A stretch of DNA of 64,000 nt from Micromonospora sp. M71_S20 (GTDB lineage: Bacteria; Actinomycetota; Actinomycetes; Mycobacteriales; Micromonosporaceae), in assembly GCF_003664255.1 (NCBI RefSeq), contig NZ_RCCV01000004.1, forward strand, positions 814,319-878,318, written 5' to 3'. A model generated the notes under the pieces. It was not told the DNA's origin and did not search any database. It worked only from the letters and a program-made list of their open reading frames with translations. Numbering within the stretch: the stretch's first letter is position 1; every line of letters begins with the position of its first letter. Shown here in pieces: positions 16,952 to 24,444 of this stretch. The position numbers and the translations under genes were made by a program.

Positions 16952-17578
16952 GTGCGTATCTCGGAACTCAGTCGACAGAGTGGCGTGTCGGTCCCGACGA
17001 TCAAGTTCTACCTGCGTGAGGGCTTGCTCCCGGCTGGCCTGCCCACCGGCCGCAACCAAGCCGATTACGGCGATCGGCACCTGCGGCGGATCCGCCTGAT
17101 CCGGACCCTGACCGGGATAGGGGGACTGGACCTGTCCTCCGTCCGGGAGATCCTGGCCGCCATCGACGACGACGAAGCCACGTTGCGGGACGCGTACAAG
17201 GTCCTGGACCGAACCCTCTACCTGGAAGGCCCGACGACCCTGGGCCGGGCCGCCGTGGACTGCGCACGCACGGAGGTGGCGGAGCTCGCCGAGGCCCTCG
17301 GCTGGTCCACCGAGGCCACCCCCGCCGGCGAGGTGTTGGCCCATGTGCTGGCGGGGCTGCGCAGCCTCGGTTGCGCCGCCGAGGTGACCTTCTTCGTCCC
17401 CTACGCCCGCGCCGCCGAACAGCTCGTCATGACGGAACTCGACCTGGCCGCCGACGAGGGTGGTGTCGAGAAGGGCCCGGCACTCCTCCGCAGCGTCCTG
17501 TTCGGCGTCGCCCTGTCCGCTCTGCGTCGCATGGCGCACGAGCGCCACGTCGCGATGCGATTTCCCGATCCCGATTGA
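16952..17578 (+). CDS. MerR-family transcriptional regulator
   Basis: A 208-residue protein with an N-terminal MerR winged HTH (RISELSRQSGVSVPTIKFYL, then YGDRHLRRIRLIRTLTGIGG) and an alpha-helical C-terminal domain of ~130 residues with no obvious cysteine metal site. The GTG at 16952 is chosen because GGAGG lies four bases upstream and the protein then begins at the canonical MerR N-terminus; upstream in-frame codons lack support. It is divergent from the AraC gene and upstream of the unbV-unbU pair. Its ligand is unknown. A role in regulating the enediyne cluster is inferred from location. Confidence 0.88.
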   Translation: MRISELSRQSGVSVPTIKFYLREGLLPAGLPTGRNQADYGDRHLRRIRLIRTLTGIGGLDLSSVREILAAIDDDEATLRDAYKVLDRTLYLEGPTTLGRAAVDCARTEVAELAEALGWSTEATPAGEVLAHVLAGLRSLGCAAEVTFFVPYARAAEQLVMTELDLAADEGGVEKGPALLRSVLFGVALSALRRMAHERHVAMRFPDPD

Positions 17579-17835
17579 GTGCGGGCGCCTAACCGCTGAC
17601 GGTCTGATCCCTGAGCGCTCGCTCATCCGGCGCAGTCGGCCACTGAGCAACTTTTGAGAAGAACTCAGGCCGTGCTCCCGCGACCATAAGTGGGTCGGCC
17701 GGCGACTTTCGCATACGGTTCGCCAGGCATCGTGAAGGGACCGCACGTCATGCCTCGACTGGTGGAGAATTGGCAGCGCTGACCACGTGAACCGTAGCTC
17801 CCCGCGTGGTGGAAGTCCTGATCCGGCGGCAGTAA

Positions 17836-19926
17836 ATGTCGGCGGATGATGGCAGGAAAATCGCGTCACTCTTCAGCCGCCGACGCCTGTCCGTCGCCAA
17901 ACCCGGCCGCACGGCATATCAGCCGCTGCGCGAATCCGGGTGGTGGCCGAATCTGAAGGGAAAGCCCTTGCCATCCCAACCCGTCGGCGCGATCCGCCGA
18001 ATCACTCCCGCCGTCTTCGTGCTGGTCCTCGTGGCCGCGTTCTTCGTCGTCGCCCGACTGCCCAGCGCGTCGGCCGAGGAACGGCAGACGCTGGCGTCGC
18101 GGTTCGGGTTCACCGAGCTGCCGATCGCGCTGCCGCCCGGCCTGCCGGAGCGCACCGTACGCACCGTGAACCCCGAGTACGAGCACATCCGCGCCTGGGT
18201 CTCGTCCGTCGGCGCCGCCGTCGCGGCGAACGACCTCGACGGCGACATGATCGCCAACGACCTCTGCCTCGTCGACACCCGCAGCGACAGCGTGGTCGTC
18301 ACGCCGTCGCCCGACGGACCCGCCCGTTACGCGCCCTTCGTGCTGGACCCGGCACCGCTGCCCACCCACAAGGCCATGGCCCCGATGGGCTGTGTGCCCG
18401 GCGACTTCAACGGCGACGGTCTGACCGACCTGCTGGTCTACTACTGGGGTCGCACGCCGGTGGTGTTCCTGCACCGGGCGTCCGCGAGGACGCCGCTGAC
18501 CAAGGGGACCTTCCTGCCCACCGAGCTCGTCGGCCGGCCGTCCGCCTCCTCCGCCGGTGAGTACCAGGGCAAGCTCTGGAACACCAACGCGGTCGCGGTC
18601 GCCGACTTCGACGGCGACGGCCGCCCGGACATCGGCGTCTTCAACTACTTCCCGGACAGCCAGGTGCTCGACCCGGCCGGCCAACCGAACGTCGAGATGA
18701 ACCACTCGCTGTCCCGGGCGCAGAACGCGGGCGGTGCGCACGTGCTGCGCTGGACCGCCGCCACCAGCGGCGACAACCCCACCGTGACGTACGTCGAACA
18801 GGCGGCGATCCCGCCGGAGTTCTCGACCGGCTGGACTCTCGGCGCCGGCTCCGCCGACATCGACGGTGACCTGCTGCCGGAGCTGTACCTCGCCAACGAC
18901 TTCGGGCGGGACCGCTTCTTCCACAACGTCTCCCGCCCTGGCGAGATCAGGTTCGCCCTGGCGGAAGGGCGCCGCGGTGCCCTCACTCCGAAGTCCATGG
19001 TGGTCGGTCACGACTCGTTCAAGGGCATGTCCATCGAGTTCGGCGACCTCGCCGGCTCCGGCAAGTTCGACATGTTCGTCAGCAACATCACCACCTCCTG
19101 GGGCCTGGAGGAGAGCAACTTCGTCTGGCGCAACAACTCGTCGAGCATGGCCGACGCCCGCAAGCGGCTGAGCGAGGGCAAGGCCGTCTTCGACAACAAG
19201 GCCGCCGAACTCAACATGGCCTGGGTCGGCTGGGGCTGGGACGCCAAGATGGCGGACTTCGACAACAGCGGCGAGATGTCGGTCGTCCAGACCGCCGGGT
19301 TCGTCAAGGGCGACATCAACCGGTGGTCGTGGCTGCAGGAGTTGGCCATGAGCAACGACCTGATGCTCCGCAATCCGGCCATGTGGCCCAAGGCCGAGCC
19401 GGGCGACGACATCGCCGGCTCCGAACCCTTCGCCTTCTGGGTCCGGGAGAAGAACGGGCGCTACGCCAACATCGCCGCCGAGCTCGGCATGACCGACGGC
19501 ACCCCGAGCCGCGGCGTGGCCGTCGCGGACACCAACGGCGACGGGGGCCAGGACTTCGCGGTGGCCCGCCAGTGGGCCGCTCCCTCGTACTACCGCAACG
19601 ACAAGCCCGGCCGCGGCAACTTCCTCGGCCTGCGCCTGTGCCGTCCGGGCGAGGACGGCCGCGGCACGCCCGCCTACGGCGCCCAGGTGCGGGTGAAGAC
19701 CGCCGACGGTCGTACCCGGATCGCCCAGCTCGACGGAGGCAGCGGCCACTCCGGCAAGCGCAGCTTCGACGTCTTCTTCGGCCTCGGCGATGCCGGCGAC
19801 AAGCCGGTCTCGGCGGAGATCGCCTGGCGCGACCTCTCCGGTGGCGTACACAAGCAGACCCTCGACCTCGCCGCGGGCTGGCACACGATCATGCTCACGG
19901 ACAAAGCCCAGGAGATGCCCAAATGA
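17836..19926 (+). CDS. unbV: UnbV-type FG-GAP/ASPIC protein (CRTAC1 family), enediyne cassette
   Basis: A 696-residue extracytoplasmic beta-propeller protein. A membrane/signal segment (VFVLVLVAAFFVVARL, residues ~60-75) is followed by repeats with calcium-binding DxDGD-like loops: DFNGDGLTDLLVY, DFDGDGRPDIGVF, DIDGDLLPELYLA, DTNGDGGQDFAVA. The C-terminus is an ASPIC/UnbV domain (GAQVRVKTADGRTRIAQL to the end). The family is part of the conserved enediyne cassette, with unknown chemistry. The ATG at 17836 gives a long cytoplasmic N-terminus; a TTG at 17968 with GAAGGGA upstream is an alternative start just before the membrane segment. Its stop overlaps the next start, coupling it to unbU. Confidence 0.88.
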   Translation: MSADDGRKIASLFSRRRLSVAKPGRTAYQPLRESGWWPNLKGKPLPSQPVGAIRRITPAVFVLVLVAAFFVVARLPSASAEERQTLASRFGFTELPIALPPGLPERTVRTVNPEYEHIRAWVSSVGAAVAANDLDGDMIANDLCLVDTRSDSVVVTPSPDGPARYAPFVLDPAPLPTHKAMAPMGCVPGDFNGDGLTDLLVYYWGRTPVVFLHRASARTPLTKGTFLPTELVGRPSASSAGEYQGKLWNTNAVAVADFDGDGRPDIGVFNYFPDSQVLDPAGQPNVEMNHSLSRAQNAGGAHVLRWTAATSGDNPTVTYVEQAAIPPEFSTGWTLGAGSADIDGDLLPELYLANDFGRDRFFHNVSRPGEIRFALAEGRRGALTPKSMVVGHDSFKGMSIEFGDLAGSGKFDMFVSNITTSWGLEESNFVWRNNSSSMADARKRLSEGKAVFDNKAAELNMAWVGWGWDAKMADFDNSGEMSVVQTAGFVKGDINRWSWLQELAMSNDLMLRNPAMWPKAEPGDDIAGSEPFAFWVREKNGRYANIAAELGMTDGTPSRGVAVADTNGDGGQDFAVARQWAAPSYYRNDKPGRGNFLGLRLCRPGEDGRGTPAYGAQVRVKTADGRTRIAQLDGGSGHSGKRSFDVFFGLGDAGDKPVSAEIAWRDLSGGVHKQTLDLAAGWHTIMLTDKAQEMPK

Positions 19927-20978
19927 CCGACGTCCGAGACAGCGCCCGTACCGGTAGTGACGCGCGGGGGGTGGGGGGCACCGCGGTCGCCGACGCGCCG
20001 GTCAGCCCGGTGCCGACCGTCACCTTCGACCGCAACGCGGCGGTGGCGGCCACGCCTGGAGCGCCCCCGAGGGTCGACCGGCGGGACCCCCGCTACCTGG
20101 CCCTGCGCAACTTCGCCATCTCCATGAGCGTCTTCAACATCCTCGGGTACACGGTGCTCGGCTTCGAGCAGCCCTGGACCTGGCCGCTGCTCGCCCTGGC
20201 GGTCGGCTACGCCACGGAGATCGTGGTCGAGCTGGTCACCGCGCGGGCGAACAAGCGCCCGCCCGCCTTCGCCGGCAACGGCGCCTGGGGCATGTACACG
20301 TTCCTGCTGCCCACCCACATCACCGCGCTCGCCGCGAACATGCTGCTCTACGCCAACGACAACTTCTGGCCGATCGCCTTCGCGGTGGTCGTCGCCATCG
20401 GCCAGAAGGCGATCTTCCTGGCGCCGATCAAGGGGCGCATGCGGCACTTCATGAACCCGTCCAACTTCGGCATCACGGTGACGCTGGTCGCGTTCTCCTG
20501 GGTCAACATCGCCCCGCCGTACCACTTCACCGAGGACGTCCCGGACATGATCCGGATCCTCGTGCCGTTGGTCATCCTGACGGCCGGCACGGTGCTCAAC
20601 GGAGTGCTGACCAAGAAGATCCCGCTGGTCGTGGGCTGGGTCGGTGGCTTCGTGATCCAGGCGCTGGTGCGCCACTTCATCTGGGACGTCGCGCTCTGGG
20701 CGGCCCTGCTGCCGATCACCGGTGTCGCGTTCGTGCTGTTCACCAACTACATGATCACCGACCCGGGCACGACCCCCAGCTCAGGGCGGGCCCAGTTCAT
20801 GTTCGGCGCGAGCGTCGCGGCCGTGTACGGCGTGCTGATCACCTTCAACGTCGTCTACACGCTCTTCTTCGCCGTGACGATCGTCTGTCTCGCCCGGGGT
20901 CTGCTCTGGTGGGGCATCTGGCTGCGTGACCGCTCCCGGAGTGCGAACACGCCGGCGGCGCGGCCCGCCGTCACCTGA
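19923..20978 (+). CDS. unbU: UnbU-type RnfD/NqrB-like membrane protein, enediyne cassette
   Basis: A 351-residue multi-pass membrane protein with about eight to ten helices. It resembles the RnfD/NqrB electron-transport subunits in FMNPSNFGITVTLVAFSW and in TDPGTTPSSGRAQFMFGASV. The SGAT-type flavinylation motif of RnfD/NqrB was not seen, so a covalent FMN is doubtful. The N-terminal ~55 residues are a polar, Ala/Pro-rich cytoplasmic tail. The start overlaps the unbV stop (ATGA). UnbU homologues accompany UnbV and UnbL in enediyne clusters; an electron-transfer or transport role is inference. Confidence 0.88.
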   Translation: MTDVRDSARTGSDARGVGGTAVADAPVSPVPTVTFDRNAAVAATPGAPPRVDRRDPRYLALRNFAISMSVFNILGYTVLGFEQPWTWPLLALAVGYATEIVVELVTARANKRPPAFAGNGAWGMYTFLLPTHITALAANMLLYANDNFWPIAFAVVVAIGQKAIFLAPIKGRMRHFMNPSNFGITVTLVAFSWVNIAPPYHFTEDVPDMIRILVPLVILTAGTVLNGVLTKKIPLVVGWVGGFVIQALVRHFIWDVALWAALLPITGVAFVLFTNYMITDPGTTPSSGRAQFMFGASVAAVYGVLITFNVVYTLFFAVTIVCLARGLLWWGIWLRDRSRSANTPAARPAVT

Positions 20979-21067
20979 TCCACCGTCGGCCCGTCGTCGG
21001 CGCGACCCATGGGTCCGCCGGCGACGGACCTCGTCCCACGACCCACGGCACAGACGGAAGCGAGGCG

Positions 21068-22009
21068 ATGAGCGTGCACCCCACCCCCGAGGCCCCACCG
21101 CGAGGTGCGTCGGTGACATCCGTACCCCCGCCGGCGGCACGCCCTGGACGGACGGCGGTGATCAGTGCGGCGGCGGGCGTGCTGCTCGCCGTGCTCTGGT
21201 CGTTCGAGCTGGTGGACTCGGTGATCGGCGACACGGTCGCCGACACCCTGCTGGGCCACGACGCGAAGGGCACCGCCATCAGCGGTGCGGCGGCGGGGCT
21301 GCTGTTCGCCTTCGTGTCCGGCTTCGCCGGGACCTTCACCGCCTGCAACATCGCGATGGCGGCCTCGGTCGGCCCGATGAGCCAGGCCGGCGCCACCGTC
21401 CACCGCCACGGCGTGCGGTCGCTGCTGCGGCCCGTCGCCTGGTTGACCGTCGGCATGCTGGCGGTGTCGGCGACCTACGGCGCCCTGGGGGTGCTGCTCG
21501 GCGAGCGCCTGCCGCAGCTCTCCACGGACACCGTCGGCGGGATGCCCGTACGCCTGATCCAGTCCTCGGTGGTCTTCGGCCTGATCGGCCTCGCGCTGAC
21601 CTACCTCGGGCTGGCGGCCCTCGGCCTGCTGCCGGACGTCTTCGCGAGGCGCCCGGTGGCGCGGGTGGTCGTCATGGGCGCCCTGGTCGGGGGCTTTTTG
21701 GTCGGTCGGCCGTACCCGCTGTTCAACAAGCTGTTCCACTGGGCGGTCGACACGGGCAACCCCGGGTACGGCGCCCTCGCCTTCGCCCTGCAGTCGCTGG
21801 GCAACGTCCTCATCGTCGCGGCGCTCTTCGCGGTCCTCATCCTGGTCAGCCGGGGGCGGTTCCTCGCCTGGATCGCGTCACCGCGCCGCGCCGCGACCGT
21901 CACCGGCTCCCTGCTGGTCGCGCTGGGCGTCTTCACCGTCGTGTACTGGGACCTGCGGGTGCCGGCCATCTTCGGCGTCGGCTGGTTCCCGACGATGCCG
22001 TACAACTGA
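21068..22009 (+). CDS. Multi-pass membrane protein, faintly CcdA/DsbD-like
   Basis: A 313-residue protein with about seven hydrophobic helices. The segment FVSGFAGTFTACNIAMAASV and a second one, GALVGGFLVGRPYPLFNKLF, sit where CcdA/DsbD-type thiol-disulfide transporters carry their two proline-flanked cysteines. Here only the first cysteine is present, and it is the only one in the protein, so ordinary disulfide shuttling is unlikely. It lies 89 bases downstream of unbU on the same strand and ends at a terminator, so it probably belongs to the enediyne cluster's membrane module. I do not recognise a named family; the CcdA resemblance is tentative. Confidence 0.6.
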   Translation: MSVHPTPEAPPRGASVTSVPPPAARPGRTAVISAAAGVLLAVLWSFELVDSVIGDTVADTLLGHDAKGTAISGAAAGLLFAFVSGFAGTFTACNIAMAASVGPMSQAGATVHRHGVRSLLRPVAWLTVGMLAVSATYGALGVLLGERLPQLSTDTVGGMPVRLIQSSVVFGLIGLALTYLGLAALGLLPDVFARRPVARVVVMGALVGGFLVGRPYPLFNKLFHWAVDTGNPGYGALAFALQSLGNVLIVAALFAVLILVSRGRFLAWIASPRRAATVTGSLLVALGVFTVVYWDLRVPAIFGVGWFPTMPYN

Positions 22010-22027
22010 CGAGGGCGGCGGACGCGA

Positions 22028-22068
22028 CGACGACGCCCCCGCTCCGGCCTGGACCGGGGGCGTCGTCG
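22028..22068. terminator. 13-bp stem terminator between convergent genes
   Basis: CGACGACGCCCCC (22028-22040) pairs with GGGGGCGTCGTCG (22056-22068) across a 15-base loop. It separates the end of the enediyne-side operon from the convergent lysoplasmalogenase gene and probably works in both directions. It also marks a likely right boundary of the enediyne cluster. Confidence 0.8.
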
Positions 22069-22074
22069 GTTCGG

Positions 22075-22743
22075 CTAGCGAGCGGTGCCGGGCACGGGCC
22101 CCGGGGCGGGCGCGGGACTGTCGTCGCCGGCCGCGGGCCGGGCGCGCCCGGCGGTGGCGGCCACCCATCCCGTGGTGATCAGCAGCAGGGCCGCGATGTA
22201 GGTGGTCATCACGGCCAGGCCGTGGCCGGGCACCCGGGACCCCGCGGCCTCCATGCCGATCAGCAGGTCGGAGATGAGGAACAGCCCGCCGCCCAGGGCC
22301 ACCCGCCGGGAGACGCCGGCCGCGGCGGCGGCCATCAGGCTGAGCGCGAGGCTGTAGCCGAGGACCGGCAGCCGCAGCGGGCCGAGGGAGTTCCACAGCA
22401 CCAGATTGGCGGCCACCCAGCAGGCGAGATAGGCGGCGACCGCGACGACCGGCGGCCGCCGGTGGCGCAGGAAGGCGGTCAGGAAGGCCACCTGGGTGCC
22501 GAGGAAGCAACCCATGCCGACGAGGAACGCCGTGTCGCCGGAGACCAGCAGCGCGATGTCTCCGCCGGTGGCGAAGACCAGCCCGACGGCGACGGGATCG
22601 ACGCGCCGGCGCACCCGCAGCAGGTGGACCAGCAGCACCGGCGCGAGCAGGGGCTTGGCCAGCCACTGCAGGAGGGCCGAGTCGGCCGCCACGCCGATCA
22701 GCTCGACGGCGGCCACCACGCCGAACGGCCAGAGGCGCCTCAC
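22075..22743 (-). CDS. Lysoplasmalogenase family (YhhN/TMEM86) membrane protein
   Basis: A 222-residue protein with about eight membrane helices. YhhN/TMEM86 hallmarks are visible: LAKPLLAPVLLVHLL near the N-terminus, GDIALLV, and a late LFLISDLLIGMEA containing the conserved SD pair. The family hydrolyses the vinyl-ether bond of lysoplasmalogens. The GTG at 22743 overlaps the TGA of the upstream hydroxylase gene, so it is the third gene of a coupled operon. The pairing with an alkylglycerol monooxygenase-like enzyme supports an ether-lipid role. The C-terminus is a short Pro/Ala-rich tail. Confidence 0.85.
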   Translation of the reverse strand: MRRLWPFGVVAAVELIGVAADSALLQWLAKPLLAPVLLVHLLRVRRRVDPVAVGLVFATGGDIALLVSGDTAFLVGMGCFLGTQVAFLTAFLRHRRPPVVAVAAYLACWVAANLVLWNSLGPLRLPVLGYSLALSLMAAAAAGVSRRVALGGGLFLISDLLIGMEAAGSRVPGHGLAVMTTYIAALLLITTGWVAATAGRARPAAGDDSPAPAPGPVPGTAR

Positions 22744-23591
22744 CGGGCCACCGCCGGCTGCGCGTGCGCGGCGGGCTGCCAGCCCGGTCGGCCGAGCACG
22801 TAGCCGAGGCGGTGCCGCCAGGACGAGGCGGCCCGAGCGTCGGCCCAGATCGCGCGATACTCGTGGGTCGCCACCCGCAGCGGGTTGTACGTGTCGATGT
22901 TCTTGGTCAGGCCGTACCGGACGGTAGCCCGCTCGGGCTCGAAGGTGCCGAAGAGCCGGTCCCAGACGATCAGGATGCCGCCGTAGTTGCGGTCGAGGTA
23001 CTCGGCGTTGGCGCCGTGGTGGACCCGGTGGTGCGACGGCGTGTTGAAGATCCACTCGATGGGGCGGGGCAGCAGGTTGATCCGCTCGGTGTGCAGGAAG
23101 AACTGGTACAGCAGGCTGACCGACTGCTGGAGGAAGATCATCCACGGGGGGATGCCGAGCAGCGCCAGGCCCAGCCAGAACGGCACGGACGTCATCGGGG
23201 TCCAGCTCTGCCGCAGTGCCGTCGAGAGGTTGAAGAAGACGCTGGAGTGGTGCACCACGTGCCCGGCCCAGAGCAGCCGCACCTCGTGGTGGGAGCGGTG
23301 GAACCAGTAGTAGGCGAGGTCGTCGGCGAAGAACAGCAGCACCCACGTCCAGACGCTGGTGGGGGAGAGCTGCAGTGGCGTGACCGTGTACGCGGCGGCG
23401 TAGAGGCCGATCGTCAGCAGCTTCCACGGCACGCCGATGACCTGGCTGCCGGCGCCCATGGTCAGGCTGGTGGCGGTGTCGCGCAACTCGTACCCGCGTT
23501 CGTCGTCGTCGGGGGCGAACCGGTAGGAGAGTGCCTCGACGACGATGAGGAGCAGGAACGCCGGTACGGCGTAGAGCACGGCGGGGATCAT
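22740..23591 (-). CDS. Alkylglycerol monooxygenase-like membrane hydroxylase (sterol desaturase superfamily)
   Basis: A 283-residue integral membrane di-iron hydroxylase. The histidine boxes are FHRSHHE, HVVHHSS and HHRVHHG. The stretches LLWAGHVVHHSSVFFNLSTA, LRQSW, FFLHTE, NTPSHHRVHHG and NYGGILIVWDRLFGTFEPE match, from memory, the alkylglycerol monooxygenase (AGMO/TMEM195) signature better than that of sterol desaturases. AGMO cleaves the O-alkyl bond of ether lipids and in animals needs tetrahydrobiopterin. The ATG overlaps the regulator's stop (ATGA) and the TGA overlaps the lysoplasmalogenase GTG. The superfamily is certain; the AGMO-like substrate is a well-supported inference. Confidence 0.88.
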   Translation of the reverse strand: MIPAVLYAVPAFLLLIVVEALSYRFAPDDDERGYELRDTATSLTMGAGSQVIGVPWKLLTIGLYAAAYTVTPLQLSPTSVWTWVLLFFADDLAYYWFHRSHHEVRLLWAGHVVHHSSVFFNLSTALRQSWTPMTSVPFWLGLALLGIPPWMIFLQQSVSLLYQFFLHTERINLLPRPIEWIFNTPSHHRVHHGANAEYLDRNYGGILIVWDRLFGTFEPERATVRYGLTKNIDTYNPLRVATHEYRAIWADARAASSWRHRLGYVLGRPGWQPAAHAQPAVAR

Positions 23592-24313
23592 GCCCGGGCT
23601 TCCCTTCTCGGTGCTGCGGTGGGGGTGGTGAGGGGGGCGGTGAGCAGGGCCCGCGCCTCGCGGGCGGCGTCGGCGGCCCGGCCTGTGACGACGGCGTCGG
23701 CGAGCCGGCGGTGGCCCGCGACGTCGAGCAGTTCCGCGGCGCGCCGCTGCGGGGGCACCTCACCGACGGCGAGCGCGCCGGCCACCAGACTGTTGAAGGC
23801 CAGCAGGTAGGCGGTGTTGCCGGAGCCGGCGACGATGTGCCGCCAGAGCACGATGGTCGCCTCGCCCATGCCGGCCAGGTCGGGTGCCAGGTCCGCGTAC
23901 TCCTCGACGGCCCGCAGGATCGCGGCCCGCACCGCCGGGTCACCGCGCTCGGCGCAGAGCCGGGCCGCGTCGACGCCGATGCAGGCCCGCATCTCCAACA
24001 TGTCGCGGACCAGGGTGTCCACCGGCAGGGTGTCGTGGAAGCGGGTGAGCGACAGGGCGAGGTCGAGCCCGGCGTGCACCCGCCAGTCCAGCACCCGGGT
24101 GGCCCCGCCCTGGCTGACCCGCACCAGGCCGAGCTGCTGCAACCGGCGCAGGGCCTCCCGCACGGCGTGCCGGTTGACCCCGAAGGTGGCGGCCAGCTCC
24201 CGCTCGCCGGGCAGCGCCTCGTCCGGGCGGTAGGCGCCGCTGACGATGGCGTCGCGGACCTGGCCGAAGACGTGGTCGGAGACCGACGAGCGGGGGACGG
24301 GAGCGAAGGCCAT
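23588..24313 (-). CDS. FadR/GntR-family transcriptional regulator
   Basis: A 241-residue regulator with an N-terminal GntR winged HTH (DHVFGQVRDAIVSGAYRPDE, LPGERELAATFGVNRHAVRE) and a C-terminal all-helical FCD-like ligand domain (residues ~90-230). The ATG at 24313 is chosen to match the usual N-terminus; a GTG at 24337 is an alternative. Neither has a strong ribosome site. It is the first gene of a three-gene coupled operon, and a 15-bp FadR-type palindrome lies 37 bases upstream of the ATG, so autoregulation is likely. The ligand may be an acyl-CoA or fatty aldehyde derivative, by analogy with FadR. Confidence 0.88.
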   Translation of the reverse strand: MAFAPVPRSSVSDHVFGQVRDAIVSGAYRPDEALPGERELAATFGVNRHAVREALRRLQQLGLVRVSQGGATRVLDWRVHAGLDLALSLTRFHDTLPVDTLVRDMLEMRACIGVDAARLCAERGDPAVRAAILRAVEEYADLAPDLAGMGEATIVLWRHIVAGSGNTAYLLAFNSLVAGALAVGEVPPQRRAAELLDVAGHRRLADAVVTGRAADAAREARALLTAPLTTPTAAPRREARA

Positions 24314-24349
24314 GCCGAGGAGTGTGGCGCAGCGCACATCAACCCGTCA

Positions 24350-24364
24350 ACTGGTTGGACCAGT
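24350..24364. promoter_or_regulatory. FadR-type operator upstream of the ether-lipid operon
   Basis: ACTGGT-TGG-ACCAGT is a perfect 6-3-6 palindrome. It is preceded by A and closely matches the E. coli FadR site (AACTGGTCGGACCAGTT-like, from memory). It sits 37 bases upstream of the regulator's start codon. Confidence 0.75.
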
Positions 24365-24391
24365 GGGATGCCGAGCCCGTGAGCGCCGGTA

Positions 24392-24421
24392 CCACCCGCA
24401 CGTCGTCGCGACGACGGGTGG
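24392..24421 (-). terminator. Terminator hairpin after the nSTAND-WD40 gene
   Basis: CCACCCG (24392-24398) pairs with CGGGTGG (24415-24421), and the inner GTCGTCG/CGACGAC can extend the stem. It lies just downstream of the leftward STAND gene's stop. Confidence 0.55.
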
Positions 24422-24444
24422 CGGTGAGCGTCGTGGAACGCGGG

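Noticed and set aside
17750..17782. Ten-codon ORF (MPRLVENWQR) upstream of the unbV-type gene
   Set aside because: It has only a weak AAGGGA ribosome-like site and no overlap with the next gene, so it cannot be distinguished from chance.
22075..24342. One 755-codon frame spanning the lysoplasmalogenase, hydroxylase and regulator genes
   Set aside because: Only its last ~220 codons are a real gene. The rest is out-of-frame translation of the two upstream genes, which have clear family motifs in other frames.
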